Shown: positions 11,816-24,431, counted from the stretch's first letter. The stretch: 64,000 nt of DNA from Albifimbria verrucaria (GCA_020081605.1 JAHREC010000013.1:3658001-3722000), one strand, 5' to 3'. The notes: generated by a model not told the origin, from the sequence alone. Numbers and translations are program-made.

Positions 11816-13358
11816 GAAGTATCTCTCAAGTACCATCTACATGGCCATACGCGCCGTTGATGGTGAGTGATATGAAAGGCAATTGGGGACCATCCTGCCC
11901 CTCCTTCATGCAACATGTCAGATCCCGCGCTCTTGATCAGATAATGGCATGCTGCACCTCGACGTGATCAGGCATGGTAATCCCCAATGGTATGCTTCGG
12001 TACTCATTTTGTCAAACAATAACCATGGAAGTCTGAAAATAGATTCAAAAACGAAACATTCTAAGTTTGGTTGGAGCAACATCTATGCATAATTCCATGT
12101 GATGGGCAACACGGTCCGCAGACGGAAGCGCCTTCAGTGCAAGCTTCCCGGCAGGATGTCCGCGGACGTATTGACAAGGGCTGCATTGTTGTCAAGTTCG
12201 TTTAAGCGCTACAGAGAGAATCAAGACATGGGGTGTAGGCTGCAAATGACGAAGAATAGCCTGTTTGAGGGAAGGGAGTTCTCTTATCAACATGAATGGC
12301 TGGCTCACGAGGTGACGTTTCAATAAGACACCTGCAGCTCATCGGCGACTACTGTGAGGCATACCGCCTATAATAGCAACACACAGCTAAAAATAATACG
12401 CAGAGCCAGTGTGGACTGGGCAGAGAACCCAAGCGCTTGGGCTGGGAGACAGCATAGGGCTGCTCATGTACGATATCAAGCTTGATGTGATAGCGAGGGT
12501 GGCATGGGAAGGGGGCGTGGAAGGATTAACGGTGCCTTCAAACTGCCACCAGGACGGGCGTGGGGTCGGTAGGACCAACCGGACGGTGACGATGGCGTCA
12601 AGTAGGCGCTGGACATATCAAGGAAGAGGTGCTGTAGCGAATGAAACAATTTGAGGTCATCATGGGTTGCCCCAGCTGCTGGTCGTGAACGATATGCCAC
12701 CACGTGCGGCTCGCATGGGACGGCGTCAAGCCCTGCCATTCTATTTGTCGCCACCATAGATCATCCTGCTGTGAAGGAGTCAGCCTGGGCGAGACGCCGA
12801 CCATGACATCAAAATAAGGGTGTCCTTTGACTGCCGAGTGGCATCATGCTCATGGATCCGAGGCGCGGGGGCGAGTAATGTGTGTCTTGCAGGAAGGACC
12901 CCGGGAAGAAAGGCGCGTCGAAGGGATCACCGACTGGATGGAAGAGCCATCGCGTAAATGCAGGAACGACACTTCCATCACCCTCTCGATTGTTAAAAAT
13001 AGGGGCTGATCTGCTGTAAGTAGCCGCCCGTGAAGTTGATGGGGATGGGTCTGGGGTGGAAGTCTTCTAGAATGATGTGGGAGCGGGAGATGGGCGCTTA
13101 TATGTGGGCGGCTAAGGTTGCTATTGGACGTTTGATAGCGTGAAAACTTCACTGAGATAGACCTGGTTTGCCATTGACAATCTATGCTACTGAAAAGGAG
13201 GAGAAATTTTAGCCATTGTCTCTGACGAGAATGGCGTTGGCTAGGGTTTGTTGGCTTTACACGCATATATGTTTGTTGTATGGATTGCACAATGTTCATG
13301 GTCAAGGTTGTCTGGAGTGGGAAAGTTGTTCATCGTGATACATATATAGGCGTTAACA

Positions 13359-13410
13359 CACTGAGCCGCCACACTGAGCCGCCACACTGAGCCGCCACAC
13401 TGAGCCGCCT
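13359..13410. repeat. 13-bp tandem repeat, four copies
   Basis: Unit CACTGAGCCGCCA repeated four times head to tail, the last copy differing at one base. Confidence 0.9.
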
Positions 13411-14504
13411 AGTCTTTGTAGGACATCAACAAAGCAGTATGGACTGGTCCCCTATTATTCATCATATACGGTGGTTTCTTTCTTCGTAACAGTCTCTCAC
13501 CGCATTTCAGATTACGGTGACAGTAAGCTAATTCTGTGCTGAGGTTGTGTGAGAACTAGGAAAATCCTGTTCCTCAGGTAAGTCCAGCCCCACCAGTTCT
13601 GTAAACACCATTGGAGGTCCGTCCATTAGAGCCCGGCTCCTTGGATGTGGGAGATGGCTCTCACTGGCGACAGGGTTGGAAACGCCCGACCCAGGCCCAT
13701 ATCAGAAACAAAGGGTGGGACTTGACTTGAGATTCCTGAAGCCTGACCAGTCAGCGGCCCAGATGAGGCCGCCGGACACTAATCAGGAGACTGGGTGGTT
13801 GCACTCTTGTTGGACGTTGTCACGTTAGTGGAGATGCGGTGTGGTATCCATAGTGGATATGGCAGGGGAGATGAGGGATGGGTTGCACATTGAAAGGATA
13901 CCAACCAACACTCGGCGGCAAGGTCTCTCATATGGAGCAACATATCCGAAGTCTACTAACTTGTTCACAATGTGAATGCTGTGGAGCAGATGTCTAAATG
14001 TGTGCGTTGACCCGAATCATCTCACATCGGTGCGGGCACATCCGTGATTTGCAAGGGAGAATAAGATGAACCAACGCGTGTGCTTACTAGCAACCGTTGA
14101 AAGGTTTCATGCTGGATGTCCGGGGAGGGGTTTATTTTGCGATAGGCGATTTCCACATTCGATCGAGTCAGTCGCCTTGTAAATGACTAGCAGACCAGGC
14201 CGAGCTGCAGGTTCCGTGGAGTTGAAATGGCAGGGTTTTTTCTGCTTTCTTTTTGGGCTCCTTCGGAACTTTCTCCAACAAAGCCGTGGGCGGCGGCAAT
14301 GTGCAGTTTGAGTTGATTGTTCGGCCAAACTCGTCCCTTGCGAGCCACAGCTTGCTAGAAATCTAGCGTGAATAGGAGTCGACGCGAGAGAACGGATCCC
14401 TGTAACCTGCATGGGATCATGGGCAGTTTGAGCCTCGTCGTCTGTTGGTGGAACTAGCAAGGCCAGAAGTCTTTGGCTGTGTGTGCCTTGCTTGGCCATC
14501 CCAC

Positions 14505-14529
14505 CTCATCTCATCTCATCTCATCTCAT
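14505..14529. repeat. CTCAT pentamer repeat, five copies
   Basis: Five perfect head-to-tail CTCAT units. Confidence 0.9.
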
Positions 14530-15340
14530 GTAGGGAGAGTCGAGTGGCTAAGGGGATCTCGGTAGGCCAGACCCCAGATCAACGAGATGTACAATCACGT
14601 CATTCGCAGAGTTGAGTACTCGGTGACAGGCTCTCTCCTCTTTCAGAAGCAAACGCTTGCCTTCTATTTCAGCAGGATATGGGTACTGTAGGCTGGGTCT
14701 AGCCGCATGTCAGCCAAGCCATGCGTTGTGCGTTAGCTGCGTCGGCTGTCTGGATTGGCCACAGAAACCCGCAACCAGGCCGACTTGTCACACAGACGCT
14801 GGCGCAGACGCACTAGTGAGCCCCAAGCGTCTGCTACTGCACGCGCGTCTGCTGGAGTGATCAGATGAGACGTCCAATCCGGTGGCGCCCGTGGCTAGGC
14901 CAATCAAGTGGGCCAGGACAGGCTGGGATGATGATGATTGAGTACCAACGCGCGCACAATGGGCATTCACCGGAGGCACGACATACAGTATGTTTGGGAA
15001 GCCACGTTTCGAGAGGCTCGCCTGGCGATGCCTTGTGTGTGCACGAACTCATGCTGCCGTAAATAGGAGCCCGGTCGAGGTCTGTGTGTAACGGCTTGTG
15101 GGAGTTCCCATCGGATGCGAGGGAGCAAGCAAGCGCCGGCGACAATGGCAAGTAGCGGGCCCTTGGCCAGTTGCGTACACACCTGTCGACGAGCAGCCGG
15201 CAGATGGTGGTACTGGACGGTGGGAAATGCCGCGTGCTCCATGGTGGGTTGGGTGCATCGAGTGCAGGCCACTAGTGATGACGGAGGGAGAGTGGTCAAC
15301 CAACGAACTACGGTGGAAGGGGGAAAAGGGCACGGTTCTG

Positions 15341-15430
15341 TGCTGCGCTGTGCTGCGCTGTGCTGCGCTGTGCTGCGCTGTGCTGGCCTGGGCTACGCTA
15401 CGCTGCGCTGTACATGCCTGTACTGTACTG
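15341..15430. repeat. 10-bp tandem repeat (TGCTGCGCTG) decaying to degenerate copies
   Basis: Four perfect TGCTGCGCTG units at 15341-15380 followed by about 45 bp of diverged GCTG/CTAC/CTGT copies. Confidence 0.85.
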
Positions 15431-18400
15431 TGCTGTAAGCGACGACAACGACGACAACCGTAACCCAGGCATGTGGGGTTCTAAATATATCCATGTCACC
15501 ACCCCACATTTGCTCCCACCCTCCATCAACACAACACAACGCCCAGCGTGACGCCGAGGGACAGACAATCAATGAATCCACTCACAACCCTTGTTTTCCA
15601 CGTCGAGGAAATAGAATTAAAGACTCGCTGCATCGTCTTTCGCACGTCTTCCAGGGTCGCTACGGCGCGATTGTCCAATAAAGCGATCGCCAGAACCAAC
15701 TGAGTGCCAAATACGGGGTGGATTTGAAACTCATCTTCCCCGTCCATCCATCCTGACAACCTTTCCTGTCCTACATAACAGGGAAGAGAAGGACAAGGAC
15801 GGCGGGTAAGTATTAACCATATCTGGCATAGCTTTTACGACACCAACGGTCGAAAACCTTGGGTACCGCAAAGGCTCTTTGGAGACAGTACACGAGGACT
15901 GTTGCATGGGGTCCACGCCTGTCTATCCAGGTCTGGTCTGGGCAAGGCAAACCGTGGCAACTTCGTATGAGTTGGTTGAGCGCTCCGCCTTTGCGTTGGG
16001 TTGTCGGCTTCAGAGTCGTCGTTGCCTCGTGGAGCGCTGCTGGACCTGGCATAGCCGCGGCCGCTGCCAGCGATACGAGATGGGCGGCGTTAGCGTTTTA
16101 GACGCGGCGTTAATGGATGGCAGCCCCGGTCTGGAGCCTCTCATTGGCCGACAGTGAAGCGACCAAGGGAATATTCCCATTACGATTCGAGGTCAGAGCT
16201 GACTCTGGTTGGTGGGCTGGAGGATTTTTGGTCGTTGTGCTCAAGTGGTGAGTGAGACCAGGATGACAATCCGAGGTGTGCATATCCGCGACAGCGAGAA
16301 ACTACGGTCCCTCAGACGCTGAAGCCGAGGCACCCAACCTGAGGGCATCCATCCGCTGAGCAACCGGGGTCGATATCGGCCTTGGGGTCCCTTGCCGTGC
16401 GAGTTTGCTTGCCCTGGCCAACCAGTTCGTCCAACAACCCCTGACGATATTGGGGCAAGTCTGGGGACATGGGTCTTCAAAGCGGCACCGGATGACGGTC
16501 GGTATCCTGTATCTATGCGTGTTTCATCCCGCTAAGCATAGAGCGCTGTGATGGGTAAGAAATCCAAGACATGGGGAAACATCTTGACGCCAATGTGGTA
16601 GAAATGGGAGCCACCCGTCGGCTCTTACAAGGCCCAGTGCAACGCTGCAGGTTGGGGCGAAAGGCAGAGAGGAGGGGGAAGGCCCATCCGCTCGTCTAAA
16701 TTTTGATCGCACACATGCGCATGTGGCATGGCGGAATTGTGTCGTTGAGATTCATGCGGCTGCAGCAGGAGCGAAAGCAATGACGAAAATGAAGAGCATG
16801 GAATACTCAAGACGGGGGTGGCGAGGTGCTGTGTTGGTGTTGACTGAATTGTTTGCTTGCTCTCTTTTCTGTATCCGTGCCCGGACCCGACCTCTCATCT
16901 GTCTCTGACACGCAGTAAGCAAGCTACAATACGCAAATGGTGGCTGGATGGGTCATTTACTAGACGCTCTACTTGGCGGCGGGAGGCGGCTCGACAAAGT
17001 CGCTTGTTTTCTGTCCACAGATCGACTCAAGCATGCACAGCCGGGGCCTCCTAAGGGGTGTGATGCTAACGCAGCCGAGCAGGTGTGTATTGATCAACCA
17101 CCCCAAGGGAGGAGAAACAGAGAGGCTGGACCAGGATGTACCGAATTTATGCAGTGCGGATCGCGACGCTGAACGGGCCCCATCTTCTTGTCTCGGCCGC
17201 GCTGTTGTCACCCGTTGCATCGAAGACGGGAGGTGAAAAACAGGCCAACTGTACAGCATGTTGGTGCCTTTCAATCATGAGCAAATCAGGTTTAACTTCT
17301 GCTTAGATCGATGAGGCATGTAGTTCAAGCTAGGCATCCTTTTAATTCAATGGTCTGGGTGGTTTCGTGGCATTGACCCCTTTCAAGAGAGAGCAAGTTG
17401 ACGGCTCGGGCTACGGCAACTTGTTGGAGGCCGAGAAGGAACAAGAGCCGTTGCCAACGTCTTTTCTTTTCGTTCTTTTTTGTATCATAGCTTAAACCTG
17501 CGACGCCTGACTAAGGCGGCATCAGACTATCTGGGATGATGTTCCTGCCGTCCCTCCTGCCGTACTGTGCACAATATCAAGCCTCGCTGGCATGGCAGAG
17601 TTGTTTTTGGAGCCGCCCTGCAGAGCCAGACAAGGAAGCCAACTAGATGAGAGAGACAAGTGTGCGATTTGATTACACGAACATTCATAGCATTACTGTT
17701 CTCAGGTCGGGCAAGGTGCATCATGGGGGCGATGGGATAAGGTACTTTGGACGTCGGCTGCTGCGCGTGCCATGGCGCATGTTGAGCCTCTGCCGCTCGC
17801 CACGGGCGTACTGTAGGCGCAAGACGAGCCGAAAATCGTCTACAGACAGCCTTGACGAGGTCATGGGAGGGGGAATACAGGACCAGTATGCACGAACACA
17901 CACATGTGCCGGGGCGGGTAAGACATTCAGTCGCCGATTGGGGTAGGGGTGCTACGGTTGCGCCTTGCCCGCGGTCAATTGAGAACAGCGCATGCCCTTG
18001 CGCTTGTTCGCCAGGCTTCAACTCTCACACATGCCGTAATCATTTGTCAAAGTCGTCTTGTAGCCCAGCGGCTGCCGGGGTCAGGTTGCTCTTGGGGCAG
18101 ACGGGGAATTCTGGACAGGGGTTCCGTACGAAGCATGCAGATGGGTATAGATAGGTCATTCACCTACCTAGTCAACCCGGTCGAGATCATGAGACAACCA
18201 ACAGACAAAGACCAGATGTCGATCCCCAAGCTTCCCCATGTTTCTCGTAGCAAACGGCGTATTGTTGTAATTGTCCCAGCGAAAGCAAGAGGCAGGCATC
18301 ACATGTGAGCTCACAGCCGCTGGACCAACAGACATTGGAGAGCCCAACGCCACCCCACGCAGCAGGTCCCAAGGCAACCAAAGCCGTGTCTCTGCCCTGA

Positions 18401-18947
18401 CTGAGCTGGACCTCACCCACTCTCCTACTCTGGTGAGAGATGCGCATCGGGTCGGCTGTGAGCGAAGAAAGGGGAAGCGCACAGTCGGGTAGGTGAGGTG
18501 AGGTAATTCAAGGGTAGCTGAAGACAGGATCTCATCCATCCCTACCTTCTCAACACCCACCTGGCCTACCTTAATCACACAAAACGCTCGCACGCCCCTC
18601 CCATGCCCGTCAAGCACCCTCCCGGCCTGACTGAACGGCCGGACCCTGGCCTGGGGCTGGGCCGTGGGCCGTGGGCAAATCACAGCACGGCATCTCTCGG
18701 TCGGTGCCTTTGTTCCCCCTCTGGTGGCCCCCTCCCCGTCGGAAGCGCGCCATGCCGCCCCAATTGTTGGACAGGGAAGGGTGGGAGGGACGAGGAGATT
18801 CAAACAGGCGGGCGTGTGTGTCGCCTGCGGGCTTATCATCGATCGAGCTGGCAAGCGACAACGGGGAGGGACGGGGACGGGGACAGGGGTGGTTCAGGGA
18901 GGGAGGGAGGAGCGAGCACCTGGGGTAGGTAGGTAGGTATTCATGTA

Positions 18948-19030
18948 TGCGTGTGTGCGTGTGCGTGTGTGTGTATTGATAGATGGATGGATGAATGGAT
19001 GATGGATGGGTGGATGGATGGATGGGATGT
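18948..19030. repeat. GT microsatellite followed by GATG microsatellite
   Basis: Imperfect (GT)n with GC interruptions, then imperfect (GATG)n with ATGA variants. It is preceded by GTAG tetramers at 18925-18940. Confidence 0.85.
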
Positions 19031-19686
19031 AGCGTGCATGTATGTAGGTACAGTACACTCGGCTTCCCGACGGACGGGACAGGGTGGGCGTATGTACCGC
19101 GTAGGTATTGCGGTCGAATCGATGTACATTAGCTCCCTCCTAACAGCGTCTCTCTTTCTCTCTTACCTGCACAGCGCCGCCGAGACCCATTTCCTTTTCG
19201 GGCTCGACTGCGTGTGTAGCGGTTCGGCTGTTAAGAGCAGAGCAGGAGCAAGGCAGGTACCACCGGAGTACAGCGCAGCGCAGCAGGTAGCATAATTTAT
19301 TATTACTGAACGGCCGACCGAACCTCCGTTTGTCTCCCTTTCCATCCTCGACTCCCGCCTTCATCGTCGTCATCTTCTTCTTCTTTCCTCCTCCACACCG
19401 AACCAGGCCCTTGCCTTTCTCTCCTTCTCTCTCTCTCCCCTCGCGAGCATCGTCTCCTCTTCCCTCCCTTCCGCGCGCCCCCGTCCTCCTCCCGTCTCCC
19501 GTCATCGTGGTGTGCCGTGCGCTTCAGGCCAGCTCCGTCTCTCTTTCGCCCGCTTCCTGCTCAGACGCTACCAGAGCCTAACCTGCCCAGGCGCAACAGG
19601 TAATCGCGCGTTAAAAGGGCTAGGCTCCCTCAAGCGCGACAAAAACCACACCACACCCCTGCATCCAGCTTCTTTGACCAGCCATC

Positions 19687-19710
19687 TATCTATCTATTTA
19701 TCTATCTGCT
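19687..19710. repeat. CTAT tetramer microsatellite
   Basis: Short imperfect CTAT/TTAT run in the pyrimidine-rich leader region upstream of the fusion regulator. Confidence 0.7.
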
Positions 19711-20426
19711 TCACCTTCTACGCAATCCATCGGCTCTTGTTTTGCGGCGCGACGGAAATCTTGCAGGCAACTTTCCTCGGTAGGCGGATCTACCGGTGTA
19801 TCTTTTTATTCCTCTCACTTGGCAACCGGTAAAGAGAAGGGAAGGTTGGCTACCAGAGCTGCAGTGGGAAATTAAAGGGATCAACCAATACTGCCGGTTC
19901 GGCTTCGCAGTATTATCTGGCGACAGAGCCACCTCACCAGCCTGGTTTTCGTCTACGCAGATTCCCATTGTCCTTGAGCCCCTGTCCGCTCAACCGCTCA
20001 CTCATTCACACATCACCGCTTTGCGCCGCTCCTTCACTGAGGTTTCCGGCGCATCCAGACTCACCTTTCCTCCCAAATTCTTTGCGGGCCCCTCACAATC
20101 TACTCGATTTTCGGCGAGGTTCCGACCTGTTCAGGATCCTGGTCCCCGGCGTCTCACTTTAATACAGGCCTCCTCTCATGGTGCAGCTTCGCCCCGGCCA
20201 CAACCACGATAACGCCCTCCGCCCTACGCGTTCTTGACGTGGCCTAAGGATATCCCGGCAGACAACGCCTCAATCGACTTGGTCTTGGTTCCGGTTTCGC
20301 TCACAACCAGTCCGTGGTTCGAGGACTCGGGTGTCCACCCATTTTCTGTGCTCCATCAATTCCAGCCTTGTGGCTCAACCCGTTGGACCACCATCACACG
20401 ACTTCGCCCGCCGACGCTCTGGTAGC

Positions 20427-22518
20427 ATGTCAGCTTTCACCGCCCTCAATGGCGGCTCACCGAAGACGACGGAGCCGCCTAGCGTGACGGCGGAAAAGAC
20501 CGCCACAGCCGAGGAGCGCCCTTCCAGCTCATCCGCACCACAGCCTCAGCCAGCCTCAGACGCTGTTCCGTCAATTCAGAGGGAGACCTGGTCAGGGCAG
20601 CCAGCTGAGCGATCAGCTTTTCAGTCATCAAATTATCCTGATGTGGATGCTTCCAATAAGCGGAAGCGTTCCAATTCTATTGAGTCGCGCCGGGAACATC
20701 CCGTGCAAGAGCGCACTCCGGACACTGCTACCGTTCCCGCGCATTCCGACTCACGGGATCCCTATGGAACTCCCCAACGCGAGTATCGCCATTTTGGCGA
20801 CGAGCAACGGGATAAGGACTCCTGGTACTCACACCAGAACCGCGATGATCGCAGCCCTTACGACACGCAGCAAAACTCGGCAACGTCGACACAAGGCCAC
20901 ACCGATGATCAAATCAGCGATGCCTTGAGACGTGCTGCCAGCCAGGCAGATCACGGTGATTATCCCAACACCAGCCCCGACGGAGATGACAGGTCTCTCC
21001 CGCTCTACGGCAGCTCGTATGGGTCAGAGCACAGACAAGATTCTATACTGCAACATGACCCCAAGAAGAGAAAGCGAAATTTCAGCAACCGTACCAAGAC
21101 GGGCTGCCTCACCTGCAGGAAGCGCAAAAGAAGTGCGATGAGCAAAAGCCTGAATGTAAGCTTTCACCCCTGCAGCTTTCGGCGACCATCTGAGTAAGCG
21201 CTGACAACAGACACAGGCAGCAACTGCATCCGCGGTGGATTTTTGTGCGCAGGCTATCCACCACAAAGAGGGCCAGGTTGGCAGAAGCCAGATAACAAGG
21301 CCGCTGCCGTGCCGCTCGAATCTAAGGACCCCAGCTACGTACCACCAGGCGCATATGGCATGCCACAACAGGCCCCTTATGGAAGCCAGGCGGTCAAGCG
21401 AGAGCCTTTGCCGCACTACCGCGGTCACGCCCTGCGAATAGACCCCCACAAGGCCGGCCACTCGTCACCGACGACGATAGGCCGACTGCATCAACAATCC
21501 CGAGCGCGTCTGTCGCCAGCCCTGACAACAAACTCTCCGCCATGTCCTCTTATACTCCCGGGAACGCCTTCCCTACGCCTGTCAGCGCAAACACCCAACC
21601 GCCACCCTTTGGAGAAAGAATGGCTAAAGAATACACCCGTGTGCCTCCGCTGCACGACCTCAGCAGAACCGAACCTGAGACGCCTCGCTCGGGTAACCAA
21701 CTACCACAGATTAACATTCTTCACCCTACCAGAACCAACAGCCCTGCACCGCCGGCGCCGTCGCAGCCACCAGTATCAAATGCACAGGTTGCCCAGCTTG
21801 CGCTCTCCCACCCCAGTTCCCTCAGAGGAGAACGCAGAAGGAGGAGATGCTGTCGGGACGTAACTACTACCCTTTGACAAGGAACTCTGCCTTGAACGTG
21901 AGCGATGTGCGGCGGCGTGCTGGAGATTTAACAACTTGACTACTCCGCCAACCAACGGTATTTCCCCGAGGAACGCGCTCGCCTCTTCCTCGAGATTCTG
22001 CAACCTCGTGACCCTGTCCGAGTGTCTCCCACAGAGGCATCACCCGTCACCAACAAGGGTCGCGTTGGCAGACATGTTGCTGTCGAGACACCCTTCACCT
22101 GCGACTACGGCTACAACATCAGTATTGGTCACCATGTTGTTATTGGACGCAATTGTACCATCAATGATGTTTGCGAAGTCAAAATCGGTGACAACTGCGT
22201 GATCGGCCCCAACGTCAGCATCTTCACCGCAACATTACCCATTGATCCCAAGAAGCGCCAAGGTGGTCAAGGACCTCAAATGGGACGAGGCATAACCATT
22301 GAGCAAGATTGCTGGATCGGCGGCGGAGCCATTATCCTTCCTGGCAGGACTATTGGCAAAGGAAGCACCGTTGGTGCTGGATCAATTGTTACAAAGGTAT
22401 GTATCCACGCCTCCAAGATGCCGAGATCCTGACCTAATCTTTCCTCTTACAGGACGTTCCTCCATTCACCATTGTGGCGGGAAACCCAGCACGCGTTCTC
22501 CGCGGCATTGCATCTTAG
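20427..22518 (+). CDS. Zn2Cys6 regulator fused to maltose-O-acetyltransferase-like domain
   Basis: Exons 20427-21155, 21217-22396 and 22453-22518. The N-terminal 230 residues are disordered. A binuclear zinc cluster spans the first intron: C-LT-C-(6)-C-(6)-C-SN-C-(6)-C, the canonical CX2CX6CX6CX2CX6C. A disordered Pro/Ser linker follows. The C-terminal third is a Mac domain (GRNYYPFDKEL, RERCAAACWRFN) plus a left-handed beta-helix acetyltransferase of the NodL/LacA type (TCDYGYNISIGHHVVIG, GNPARVLRG). The family's catalytic histidine position, normally in TATHPLDP, reads TATLPIDP (Leu codon 22235-22237). Five one-base losses occur in runs at 21126, 21443, 21811, 21873 and 21964; adding five bases gives exactly 660 codons. 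Upstream in-frame codons lack an ATG, so 20427 is the chosen start. It probably binds DNA; acetyltransferase activity is doubtful. Confidence 0.9.
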
Positions 22519-23285
22519 ACTTGGCCTTTTTGAATTCACTCTTGTTGCAGCTGTCATGCCTTATTCTGTTATGTCATGATACCCAAGCGTATGCGATTTG
22601 GCCCTTATCCCCTGTATTTTAATGCACCAAAGGCTGGCTTGCAGCATGTGCCTGCAGCATGTGCCTGCAGCCACGTTATTCTACGTCGACCCACGAGACT
22701 TGGTGTTTGTTTATTTTGATTTTCTTTTTGTGTATTTTGGTGAGGGTCGGACCCTCCAGCGGAGACAGAGTTGGGAGTCATCTGGTTACCTTTCATTTAC
22801 GTGGCAGTTCGGGATACAGGGTTATGACTTGGATGGGCTATAAGGGTTGGCAAGATGTTTGGGTAGGAGTGCGAAAAGGGTATATGTTTTGGTCATCATC
22901 TGGTTAGCTTGTGCCATGTTCGCTCCGGCAGTTCGCGGTAATGTGGTCGTACGAAGCTATGACTGGTGGGAGGGATCGTCTAGGTGGCGGCGCAATTGAG
23001 ATATCCGAGTCAAGCTCCTCTCACCGTGAATCTTTTGTTTAATCACAGGCTACCGTGGTAATCTTCAGCTGAACTCGAAAACATTTGATAGCCTTTGAGG
23101 AACAAACAACAACAAACAACAACAAAACAATAAACAATGCTAGATACATATATGCAAGGCCGCTTGCCCCGCGACCGGCTCCGTCGTGTCTACACTCATC
23201 TGAGTGGCCGTCTCCTATGCTGAAGGCCGTAACAACCGGCCATGCGCGCCCTTGTGACCCCAAGGACACCCGAGTTAGATGCTGC
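22519..23285. other. Convergent 3' region with AAC-rich tract
   Basis: Space between the fusion regulator and the dehydrogenase stop. It holds two copies of GCAGCATGTGCCT near 22640-22670 and an AAC-rich run at 23098-23137. No gene is supported. Confidence 0.55.
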
Positions 23286-24398
23286 TTACGGAGCAAAGAC
23301 AATCTGTCGCCCCCACTCGGTGGCCTCTTCGGCGGCCAATATCGCCGCCTCCCAATCCTCAAACTTGTAAGTGTCCACCCGATGACCAGCCTCCTTACCG
23401 AGCTTAACGTTGCCCGACTCAATCTGTCGAATCAAAGTCGTAAGCTCTTCCCGTGTGTACATAAACTTGAACTTCATGCTGATATTGCGAGCCATCAGGC
23501 TAATATAATTGATGCTGATGTCGCCTAGAGAGCCGATCATGGCTACGCGAGCCTCGCACCGCAACGCATTCATAGCAGCTTTGAGGTGACTCGGGTCACC
23601 AGTGGCTGTGCCGGGTGTCACGTCGATGAGGGCGTCAGCACCTACGCTGCCGGGCGGGCAGGCGGCGAGAATGGCGGCCGTGTCAGCGGCCGTGTTGCCA
23701 GTCACTTGGACTGCGGTGATACGAGGGTGGATGCTGGTCATTTGCTCCAGTTTCTTTGCTGACCTGGTAAGGGCAATAACGTTGCAGCCCAGCTGGGCGG
23801 CCAGCTCCGCCGTGGCGCCGGAGTAGTGGCCCGTCGCGGGAGAAACAATAACAGTGTCGCCGGGGCGGACACCTGCAGCATGGACGCCTCCGTTGGCCAC
23901 CGCCAGCCGTTCGATATGCATGAGGTCGCCGAAGGAGTAGCCCGCACTTGTTATGACCTCCTCATTAAGAGGGATGCAGACTTCCATCTGCACCACAGCC
24001 ACGTCGGACCACACACCCTTCCAGGTCTGGAAAAGCTTCCTCGTGCTGTCGGTGTATCCCTGGTGCAGGCCGAGGAGGATCTGTGTGTTGAATGGGTCAT
24101 CTCGGGCCCGGACGAAGGCGTCGACGTAGACGAGCTGACCAGGCTTCAGAAGAACGGCATCAGGACCTGGAGCGAGCACCCTTGCAATAGCCGAAAACCC
24201 AGGGACGTAGGGAGCAGGTAGGGATAGAGGACTATTGCCGTGAAAGCCGGCTCGGTGGTGAGGCCGGATGCTGGTGCAGATAATGCGGACCAGGACGGCT
24301 CCAGGGGCCGGAGCCTCGACCGGTGACTTGACAAGTTCTAGAGGCTGACCGAAGTCCGGGAGCACAAGAGAGGTGCTAGTGTCTGGAATGGAAGACAT
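23286..24398 (-). CDS. MDR-superfamily (alcohol dehydrogenase-like) oxidoreductase
   Basis: Intron-less 370-codon gene, unbroken. The N-terminal GroES-like part (DFGQPLELVKSPVEAPAPGA) is followed by a Rossmann fold whose nucleotide loop reads VIVSPATGHYSGATAELAAQ. The C-terminus is EATEWGRQIVFAP. The classic alcohol dehydrogenase catalytic-zinc signature (GHE) is absent, and the segment is RPHHRAGFHG. It may therefore be a zinc-free MDR enzyme acting on a quinone or small carbonyl compound. A TATA box lies 34 nt upstream of the start. A Zn2Cys6 regulator follows on the same strand 1 kb upstream and could be a local regulator, which is an inference. Superfamily is certain, substrate unknown. 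Confidence 0.9.
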   Translation of the reverse strand: MSSIPDTSTSLVLPDFGQPLELVKSPVEAPAPGAVLVRIICTSIRPHHRAGFHGNSPLSLPAPYVPGFSAIARVLAPGPDAVLLKPGQLVYVDAFVRARDDPFNTQILLGLHQGYTDSTRKLFQTWKGVWSDVAVVQMEVCIPLNEEVITSAGYSFGDLMHIERLAVANGGVHAAGVRPGDTVIVSPATGHYSGATAELAAQLGCNVIALTRSAKKLEQMTSIHPRITAVQVTGNTAADTAAILAACPPGSVGADALIDVTPGTATGDPSHLKAAMNALRCEARVAMIGSLGDISINYISLMARNISMKFKFMYTREELTTLIRQIESGNVKLGKEAGHRVDTYKFEDWEAAILAAEEATEWGRQIVFAP

Positions 24399-24431
24399 TT
24401 TTGGAAGATGAATGATTGTTATGAAGTTGTA

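Larger units (their letters stand above)
11816..20426. other. 8.6 kb gene-free region
   Basis: No ORF here shows family motifs, credible introns or continuity over a corrected frame. The part from about 19120 to 20426 is CT-rich and likely holds promoter and long leader of the fusion regulator downstream. The remainder is GC-balanced unique sequence with several short tandem repeats, listed separately. Long non-coding transcripts are possible but cannot be shown from sequence. Confidence 0.5.

Noticed and set aside
12850..13305. Minus-strand 151-codon ORF
   Set aside because: No family motif, composition like flanking DNA, and a repeat cluster directly beside it.
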